Source: Cloeon dipterum
Taxonomy: Eukaryota; Arthropoda; Insecta; Ephemeroptera; Baetidae
DNA: 64,000 nt
Assembly (NCBI RefSeq): GCF_949628265.1
Contig: NC_088790.1
Span: 2,732,545 to 2,796,544, forward strand
Reading direction: 5' to 3'
Numbering within the stretch: the first letter of the stretch is position 1; every line of letters begins with the position of its first letter. Below, in pieces: positions 56,016 through 64,000 of this stretch. The translations under genes and the position numbers were made by a program. A model generated the notes under the pieces. That model ran no database searches, was not told the DNA's origin, and saw only the letters and a list, made by a program, of their open reading frames with translations.

Positions 56016-57079
56016 TGTAATGTACTATTTTAAGGTATGTTTTGTCACGTCAATACCAACATCACCTCGACCATGTTGGCTCTGCCTTTTCTATTTAGCT
56101 CTTTCAAACTTTACTTACAATTAGCGCACAATTTTGGTTTATGGTATGTTTTATAGAGGTGTCGAAATAACCAAGTTCTCTGCCGATTCAATTAAATAAA
56201 TTTATTCCGGGAAATCAGGTTTGAAGATATTTTACATATTGGAGTAATTTGTTTTAGTTGGAGTATTTTTTTGCATCTTACAAACGTCATTTTATCATTT
56301 TTCCCTGAGTATTGAATAAAACGGTTCCCTGAGTGAGTGCAAACGTGCTAAGAAATTTTCAGAGTGGGGTTAAATGTTTGTCCCAGAGATTCAGAGGGTC
56401 AACAGTCGAAAAAATGATGATTTTGACCCTCGAAACATTCTTAGTGTCACTACTGAGGTCACATGAGATCATCAGAACAGGTAAAAAATCGAACCCTGGA
56501 GTCAGGGTAGCTTTCGAGCGATCCATAGCCACTTAAAATACGCCTGACAGGCTCTGTTTTTGTTCAATTTGCAAGACCTGCACACCAATGGAATTGCCAA
56601 GTCAAGAGCTTTAAGAAAGAATATGTTCAATTCGACCACTTTGGAAGGCATCAGAGCAACTTCAGGGTACTCAGGAACGAGATCTGGGCGTTTTCTGAGC
56701 GCCCTGGTAGCTTTCAAAATGGGTCGAGCTACACATATTCTGAAAGCTCTCGACTTAAAATCAACCAATCAAGCAATTTTGATTTTTTTTTCTTCAAAAT
56801 TAAGCCGAAAAAATGCCCTTGGCCCTCCGCATCTTGAATACTAAAAATTGTGTCCACCCTGAAAGTTTCCAAGCATATTACACACACTCAAAGGGAAATA
56901 CTAGGCTATACATATTCAGAATAATTAAAATAAAGTATATTCAAATTTAAAATCGGGAATTTAAAACCGATTTCCCTTCAAACTTGGTTCAATTAACACC
57001 TCTATAATCATCTTTTTTCTCAAACAAAAAATCATCATTTTTAAAATGAGCAAGACAATTTGTTTTTATTTTTTTACCT
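56016..57079. other. Spacer between convergent troponin I/H and FIG4
   Basis: AT-rich. No conserved coding sequence is recognised. A minus-strand AATAAA (57065-57070) just after the FIG4 stop codon may end the FIG4 mRNA. Confidence 0.45.
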
Positions 57080-60000
57080 TTAAGCATCACCAAGGAGATT
57101 TCTGACGAAGCACTGGTAAGTTTTAATGGAGTTCAAATCGACCGAGATGTCCAGTTTGCTCTTCATCGACACATAGCTCTCGTAAATCTGAAGAGACTCG
57201 TCAGACACTTGCACTTTGACCGGCTCGACCTCCGAGGATTCCACTGCTAACGTTACAGGCCCACGCGGCTTCACATATCTGCAAATCAAACGCAATTTAA
57301 TTGCTGTTGTAAATATATTTAATTTAAACCTACTGCTCATAGAGTGCTACGTCTCGTGGGGCTGGTTTCCTGATGCACGTGCCGTAAACCTCCTCCATGC
57401 TTGGGAAGAGACTCTTAAAAGCCACCACAACCTTGTTTGAGCCGTTTTCCATGAATTCAAACTCGCCACTGGGATCGCCTTCGGAGTCAGATTCAAAGCT
57501 GGAACTAATTATAAACTTAATTAACTACCAAGATCCAATCAGAAGAAATTCACCTTGTGCTGGAGGTTGTGGAACTAGTTGAGCTGCTGCCGGTCAGAGA
57601 GGGATTTTTCATTGGGTTTTTGGTGGCGTCATCCCTGTGTTTGCCTGGACGACCGCGTATCACAAAGGGACTGTAAATTGTCGTGAAATGGGGCATGAAG
57701 TCCCTGACAGAGTGTGTGATTTTGTAGGCGAATGTGTCGTCCAAATTGTGCAGCTCGTAGGGACGGTAGTAATCATAGAAGCAGTCCACACGCTCGTCTC
57801 CTTTCCTCGCGCACGAGATTTCGAGGATAGGCTTGTTGACCGCATACAACGGTCTCGGAAGCGCATTCATCACCTCGTCACTCCACCACTTGGTCAAAGG
57901 ACATCTGCGGAATTAGAGAACTATTTTCAGAATAATTTCATTTCAATTTTTATCCAACCATCCATGATTAGTGTATATTATGTGCATGCTAAAAGTCAAA
58001 TAAATATATTATTATTATTATTATTCATTTTAAGCGAATTTTTAGAATTAAATTACTCATTTTTTTAAGTTAAAAGGTGCAGTAAATTTCTCTCGACAAG
58101 CCCGATTGAATAAACACCAAATTTAAGGTCATCGGTACGGGCAAAGGTCACCAAAGCACATTTTAAAAAATTTTCGGGTCTTTTTTGGAATTAAAATCTT
58201 TTTTTAAATCCTGAAACGCTATTTAAAATTGGTCTCAGGGCTCAGGATATATGTGAATTTGTACGAAAATCTCAAGGCGGTGTTCAGCTTCATTTTCTAA
58301 AATATTTAATTTTTGCAAATATTGTGAGCGCTAAATCTTGGGTTCAAACTGTCAAAAATGCAAAAATTGCACACCGTTTAACATGAATTGACTTCCCTCT
58401 GCAAGCCGAATCGTTTTATGGGTGCTCACCCCCAACCCCTTGTCGAAAAGTGAATTTTTTATTTTTTAACTAGATTTTGAAAATTTTGCACTACTGCTTT
58501 GAAACAATTTGGTTAATTTCAGTGACATTTTGGTGTCATTAATTAATGCACAAGGGAAAAGCAGCGTATAAATTACCCTTTATATCAGATAAATACCTGA
58601 GAGGAATTCCTTTTCCAAGCGTGTCCGGGTGGTGCAAGTAGTTGTCAGAAGCAAGATCCCAAATTTGAGGATCACCATCTTTGGGCACAAATAGTCCAAG
58701 GAATATGTTCATTGTGCGCTGTTTCTCAGTGTCTACAACATAAATCAATTTTATAGTGGGAATTCAATAAACTACGAAAATTGTTCATTATTCGTTAAAA
58801 ACTACCGATTTAAAAAATTATTTGAATTTCTATTTAAAAAAATTGCTTTTTAATTCAGTGGCTTAAGAAATTTGCAATTTTTCAAGGGGGTTGAATTTTT
58901 CCAACCCCCTAAACTATTCAGCTGGTCAGAGGAGTTCAATACAAGTCTTATGGTGGGTAATTATTGCATATCTAATGGTTGGAATCCGAGATTTGGAGTT
59001 GTTAAAATATAAAAATCATGAAAAAATCCAAACAATATCCTTCTTTTGAGACTTAATGTGGCACTTTTCGTAAACTAAAGAAGACACCACACTGACAGTT
59101 CTACACAAGTTCATCAATGTCAAGCGTCAACCTTTAAGCACATATATAAATCCTAAAATCAGGGGCTCACTTCCAAAATTTTAATTAAAAACCAAAATTG
59201 ACATTAGTTATCTTTGACCTTGACCTAGGATCACAAGTTTAGCGTCAATTAGAATGGGCATTACGAGAGGAATCCACACCACACATTATTTTTTAAATTG
59301 AACCACGTGGGGTTGATATACTGACATCTTAAGTCTCAAAGTACCAAATTTCCGGTAAAACCCAAATAAAATGCTCATTTTGTCGCAACCTAATTTCTGG
59401 TGTAAATTTTGAAAAGTTTGCTTGGTCTCATGCCAAATTTGTCCTCCATAACCAGTGACATTTCGTTTTTTCCTCTTCCCAAAAACCCCGAAAACAATAA
59501 ATTTTCAGTAAACTTCATTTTGTCTTGGAATACACCTCAATTTCCCGATGTAGTACCTGAAAAAGTATTCCTGCAGTATCTGCTAACAGTCTGCATAATG
59601 TCATTGCCCTGGGAAGTCCAAGGGGACGTCTTTCTGTACGTCTTGATCCTGTGCACCAGCTGAGAGCCGCCGTACTGCAGCGCCAGCGTGTCGCCGTGGT
59701 CCTCATAGAGGCTCTCGAGCAGGCGGACGCAGTCCGTGTCAAAGTCCAGTTTGGGTCTGTCCAGGGCGCCGAGAGCGCAGAGCTGCAAGCCGAGCGCACT
59801 TCGGCCCAAAGCGAATTGGGCGGTGTTGGTGCGGTCCAGGCAGTCGACGCAGTTGACGCGCACCACGCCGCACTGCAGCCGGCCCTTGCCGTACAGTCCG
59901 CCTCCTGGCTGGCCCAGGTTTCCCAGCAGCTCTTGGTACGGGCCGATTTTGCCATTCACTTCGTTGCTGGTGAAGATTCCAGTTTTGCAGACGGCGTTGT

Positions 60001-62911
60001 ACGCGATGTCGTCCAGCCAGCCCATCACGTTTGCACCGATTCTGTTGCATTGAAAAATAAATTAATTACATAATTTTAACTACTGCTCCTCTCAAAGCTG
60101 AATTTTAATGAAAAGAAAACCTTTTACGCCTTTGCACATGAGACAAAAAAAAGGGAAAAAATATCTTTTAATTTTTCAATGGTCGCGAAAATCTCCAAAT
60201 CGGTCTCCAGACCAGCGTTGGACCAGCAGGTGCGATGGAGTGTGTGGGAACCCATTATGGGCCAATTTTCTATGTTATTCTTATGGAAAAAGTGCAAAAA
60301 TCTCGTTTATGATCCGATAGACTCGCAATTGGTCTCAAAATTTTTTCAGATCATATTTGCATTGATATATAAAGTTGGGCTTGTCAAAGTCAATCAAGAG
60401 AATAAAAAAAATCTTAAGCATGAAAATCCAGCCTGGGAACGGATCTCAGGTCGGGGTGTTCTGAAAAAGGTCTTTAGGGTATCCTAAGTTTAAGTCCAAT
60501 CAAACACCTGTCTGATGAGGGGTTGTGGTCGACGATCGGACAAACGGCTGGATTAAAAAAAAAAATTGAAAATGTTCACTTTTTTCGACAAGCGGTCACT
60601 CCTTACCAAGGGGCATCGATTGTACTTTGTACAGTTTGGCCCCGAAATCAAAAGTTTGAAATGTCACTTATCACGTTTTTTCGAATTTAAAAAATAATAG
60701 CACGGCTCCAATGGGTCGCACAGTAAAAACCATAGTTAGTTAGACTCGCCGTGAAATTCTGCAATTTTTAGGCCATTAGGCAGGCCCCGCTCGCCTCCAC
60801 TCCCAAAATCAGCGATTTTTTAAGTGTTTGGTTTTTTTAAATCCAACTTCAGGCTTTCATAAATTACTAAGGTTCTTAGAAGGGAAAAGAGGGCCTTACG
60901 ACTTGTTTTTCCGCGCCATGTCAAAGCTTGTGTACTGAATGTGGTGTTCAGGTGGCAGGAACTGGTTCAGGTAGCGCACCGAATTCATGTACTCCTCGCT
61001 GAGTAAGCTTTCTTGCTTTTTCTTTTCCCTCTTCTTCACTAGGTTGAGGATTATCACAGGGGCACCGTACCTCATGAACAGGTTGTTGAAGTGGTTGCCT
61101 GAATTTTGAATTAAAAAATATATTTAGTTGACAGTTGACACCCTTTTGGCATGGAAAACTGAAACTTTAGTGCGGATTAAGGTCAAAAATGTTCCATGTT
61201 TAAGGAGATCAGCTTCATAATATATATATAAAAAAAAGGAAAATGGGAGCATGATAATATGTTGAAATTTAGAACAGATTCGAGTTACTTGTGACGAAAT
61301 ACATTTAAAAGGACACCAAAAAACACTTATTTACAAAAAAAAAACACCCCCAGGAAGCAGGGTAGGTTTCAGCCCCGAAACATGACCTCAAATGGTCAAA
61401 ATGCATTATTTTTTAAATAAAATTTGGGTCAAATAGACACTCAAAATCAGTCCAAAAATTTGCTTTTCCCCTTTCTAAAAAAAATAAAAAGCGATTTTCA
61501 GGGCGTTTTAATTTGATTTTTTCTACAAAAGAGGAAAAGGAGTGTACCCAATTTTTATATGTTGTTGGCACATATACCACATTTTGGAAATTTTTTTAAT
61601 TTTAGAAATTTGTACTAGGAATTTCTTATTTTTTCCCGTTGTTTTAGGCAAAAATTAAAAGCTTCATTCCATGCCAACAGAATTGACTTGAAACCTCAGA
61701 TAAAAAATTACCTGCAGTAATTGCAAAAGGATCAGGGATGTCGATGCTGATTACCGGCTTTGGTTTGATATTAGTTATGGATTGGCTCCAATGGGTCGGG
61801 ATGGAGCCTCTCATCTGTACAAATGAGGAGAAACATCCCAGCTCCAACGAGGACAGCTTCGAGTCGTGCACAATCTGCTCCGTTTCGACCTCGTTTGCGA
61901 CATCTCCGAGGAAATTGGCGCCTCTTTTCAGGAATCTCGTGCCGGCATACTTGTTGGACCTTCTTGCAATCACAGTTATGTAAATGGAGCGTCCGTAAAT
62001 GCTGAGGTTGGACTGTCCGACAAAGCCGTGGACAACGTCGATTATCCACTCCGAGTTCATGATGCGCTTTGCGTCTTTCATCAAGTACGAGTTCCAGATG
62101 AAGCGCTCGTTGGGCACGTTCTTGAACACGAAGCTCTGGTCTCCACTCATCAACCCTTTCAGGGCGTCGTTAGTTACAGGAGTCATGTTGCATTGAAGAG
62201 TGTTTGAAATATCGTAGCTATAGCTGGAAATTATTAAAAATGTATTTTTCAACTGAATGTCATTTTTGTAAACAGAACCAAACCTGAAGTAAAAATTGCT
62301 AGAAAGGTAGATGTTTTGAAACATTTTGACGTAGCGAGACTCGTCTGGGTGGTAGTGCCGTATTCCATCGTTCGGAATATAAATCATAGCGGTATCTTCA
62401 ATTTTATAAATAGAGTGGTAGCCTATCACAGCGATTCTGGTTCTTTTGGTAATCAATATTATGTAATAGCCCTCGAGGAATCTAACAAATCCTGAAACAA
62501 ATTATGAGATTATCTAATATTTATGTCATTCAAATTTTGTTTTTATTTTACCAACAATCCCAAAGGCAGAAACAACTTTGCAAATTCCAGAGCCAGTCGA
62601 TCTTGGGCCAGTCTTGATTCTGTTTCCTCCGTCAATCGTGTTAACCAAATCTTTAATTTGGTCTTTTGAGTAGAGTATGTTGTCATCAGTGATGTTCAAC
62701 TCTTTCGGTTCCATTCGGTCGATTTTCAGAACTCTACATCTCGTTTGTGAATTGTTGGAACCGAGCAAGTAAAACCGCTAAATTTGAGCAGATTAGATTG
62801 AAAAAGGAATTAATTTAAATTAATGGAATTTACCGATCTTGTTTCGTAAAGAGCTATCTTTTGGATTGGGCTGATGGCTCCAAAGCAGTTTGCTGACATT
62901 CTTTCGTTCAT
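57080..62911 (-). CDS. FIG4: FIG4 / SAC3 polyphosphoinositide 5-phosphatase (10 exons)
   Basis: SAC-domain phosphatase that works with PIKfyve (Fab1) and VAC14 on endolysosomes and removes the 5-phosphate of PI(3,5)P2. The minus-strand exons are 62834-62911, 62552-62777, 62284-62491, 61712-62223, 60900-61098, 59557-60041, 58597-58732, 57554-57904, 57334-57504 and 57080-57278. The phases agree throughout and give 854 residues (human 907). The N-terminus '[18 protein letters not shown]' is FIG4-specific. SAC-domain blocks include '[19 protein letters not shown]', '[17 protein letters not shown]', '[17 protein letters not shown]', 'IPTHWSQ' and the catalytic CX5R motif [12 protein letters not shown] (Cys472, Arg478). 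Downstream, '[10 protein letters not shown]' and '[12 protein letters not shown]' match the FIG4 C-terminal region, and a Ser/Thr-rich linker ([11 protein letters not shown]) follows. Two large introns carry repeat family D pieces. Confidence 0.95.
58085..58445. repeat. Repeat family D, copy in a FIG4 intron
   Basis: It shows 'acaagcccgattgaataaac', 'aaatcttgggttcaaactgt', 'gcacaccgttta' and 'gggtgctcacccccaaccc', the same order as 4,830-5,240. An inverted partial copy lies at 58,880-59,010, ending 'ggaatccgagatttggagtt'. Confidence 0.55.
60060..60899. other. FIG4 intron 5, about 0.86 kb
   Basis: AT-rich intron between the exons at 60900-61098 and 59557-60041. Short open frames here show no similarity to known proteins. 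No repeat family was matched. Confidence 0.45.
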
Positions 62912-63826
62912 GGTTGACGAAAATGGTTATGTCACCTCCTGAAAGTTTAGTTATTTGATTTTAGATCTATTGCACATTAATTAAAATATAGCATCATAAT
63001 ACAATTTAAATGAAGTTAACCTCAGCAAGAGCAAAAATCATATTACATTACATAGATACATACGTGTATGTACCAATTAAGTTTCCCAAAAAGTGGAGGT
63101 TTAGTCCATGGTTTTCCTGTTCATGGATCTTCTAGTTTCTAATCAGATGACTATGACGCGACGTCTGGTTTCTGCCCATTATTAATTCGAACACAGAAAA
63201 CTACTACTGATTGTGAGATTGGTTCGAGAATTTTAATTCCACCCAGGTCCACAGAAAGCCACTCCTCCAGCTCACTCACATGGCGCAGGCGTCAGAGCAA
63301 GCTGATAAGTTCTGCGGCCGCTCACCGATAGCAGGTTGAGCGCTGTTTTCAACCAATCATAGGCTGCAAACGCGAAATCATACCAGTTTTTCTCGAATTC
63401 CCCCTCTCATAATTATTCGATGAGGTAGAAGTGGCAAGCTTGGTGGCATCTAATTTGCTGATAACAGCGTTCGACCTGCCATCAGTGAGTGGCCGTAGAA
63501 CTTCAAAGCTAGCTCAAGCCCGCGCCACAATGTGTCATGAGTGTTAAGCTCTAGGGGGCGTGGTACTTGTGTTTGTTGTTTGTGTATTTTCATTTTGCTC
63601 TTGTGGTTCTCGTCGAATTTTGAGAGTGTGGAAAAAGCAGAACCGAATCAAGCTTTCAAAAGTAAGTTCGCATCCTCAGTTCTCTCTGAAATTCTCTTGA
63701 ATCACGTAAAATGCATTCATTGAAGAATTTGAAACATTAATTGGTTCTGACTTTCTTTTCCAGATTTCCCTAAGACCGATTATTTGTTTGCTTAATTCGC
63801 TGCAGCTTGAATAAAAGCCTTTCAAA
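62912..63826. promoter_or_regulatory. Shared 5' region of FIG4 (-) and YJU2 (+)
   Basis: The start codons are 915 bases apart, head to head. A non-coding YJU2 exon probably ends at about 63,659 (CAAAA|GTAAGT), with the next acceptor 'ttttccag' at about 63,764. A CCAAT box lies near 63,353. No TATA box is seen. Confidence 0.45.
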
Positions 63827-64000
63827 ATGTCCGAGCGAAAAGTTTTAAATGTAAGTATTTGTGTTTATTGTTGTATTTTTCGTTCGGTAATATCATATTT
63901 TTTACTTCACAGAAATACTACCCTCCGGATTTTGATCCGTCCAAAATCCCACGCATGAAATTGCCAAAAAACAGACAATACACTGTCCGTTTGATGGCTC
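63827..64000 (+). CDS. YJU2: YJU2 splicing factor homologue (CCDC94), N-terminal part, cut by the window end
   Basis: YJU2/Cwc16 joins the spliceosome at catalytic activation and promotes the first step of splicing. Exon 63827-63850 encodes MSERKVLN. After a short intron, exon 63913 onward continues [20 protein letters not shown] followed by RQYTVRLMA, where the window ends. This is almost identical to the N-terminus of human CCDC94. The zinc-binding CxxC region would follow beyond the edge. Confidence 0.95.

Noticed and set aside
55332-56033. 233-codon plus-strand frame rich in Pro, Arg and Leu
   Set aside because: A +1 shadow of the Ala/Pro-rich troponin H exon; composition follows from the GC-rich repeat.
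59651-60073. 140- and 105-codon plus-strand frames
   Set aside because: Antisense to the FIG4 catalytic exon carrying the CX5R motif.
63541-63723. 60-codon frame with a hydrophobic segment upstream of YJU2
   Set aside because: Lies across the probable YJU2 5' non-coding exon and its donor; no homology.

Overview
This window is nuclear DNA of an arthropod, almost certainly an insect. The DNA is AT-rich and gene-dense at both ends. It holds ten recognisable protein-coding genes with short to medium GT-AG introns, plus many short dispersed repeats. The insect call rests on a Squid-type hnRNP, a visual-type G-protein beta subunit (closest in my reading to Drosophila Gbeta76C), and a wupA-type troponin I with mutually exclusive exons and an Ala/Pro-rich 'troponin H' tail. 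As I recall, TnI-linked TnH is known from the bug Lethocerus, whereas in Drosophila the tail is on tropomyosin. This hints at a non-dipteran insect, but I cannot name the species.

Left third (1-24,100), in order: the last coding exon of protoporphyrinogen oxidase (+); complete D-2-hydroxyglutarate dehydrogenase (+); G-beta (+), converging on squid (-); squid head-to-head with exportin-5 (+); exportin-5 converging on an ER cyclophilin B (-).

Middle (24,100-44,500): a three-exon RpL39 (-) shares a 500 bp upstream region with a compact TTC17-like TPR gene (+). After that comes about 14 kb without a recognisable conserved gene. It holds foldback elements, a pair of long inverted AGCAAAA-rich arms, several repeat families, a GC-rich hairpin island with CRE sites, and two low-confidence spliced small-ORF candidates (31,282-31,699 and 33,408-34,320).

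Right third (44,500-64,000): the troponin I/troponin H gene (+) has three alternative copies of one 101-nt exon, an N-terminal alternative donor whose phase matches cassette use, and two alternative 3' ends. One end is a short TnI terminus. The other splices to three Pro-Ala-Glu-Gly exons. It converges on FIG4 (-), which is head-to-head with YJU2/CCDC94 (+), cut by the window edge.

The genes do not form one pathway. They cover heme synthesis, mitochondrial 2-hydroxyglutarate clearance, phototransduction, RNA processing and export, ER folding, translation, muscle contraction, endolysosomal lipid turnover and splicing. Exon boundaries were set by hand from splice consensus and reading-frame continuity, so they may be off by a base or two where the consensus is weak. 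Repeat boundaries are approximate.
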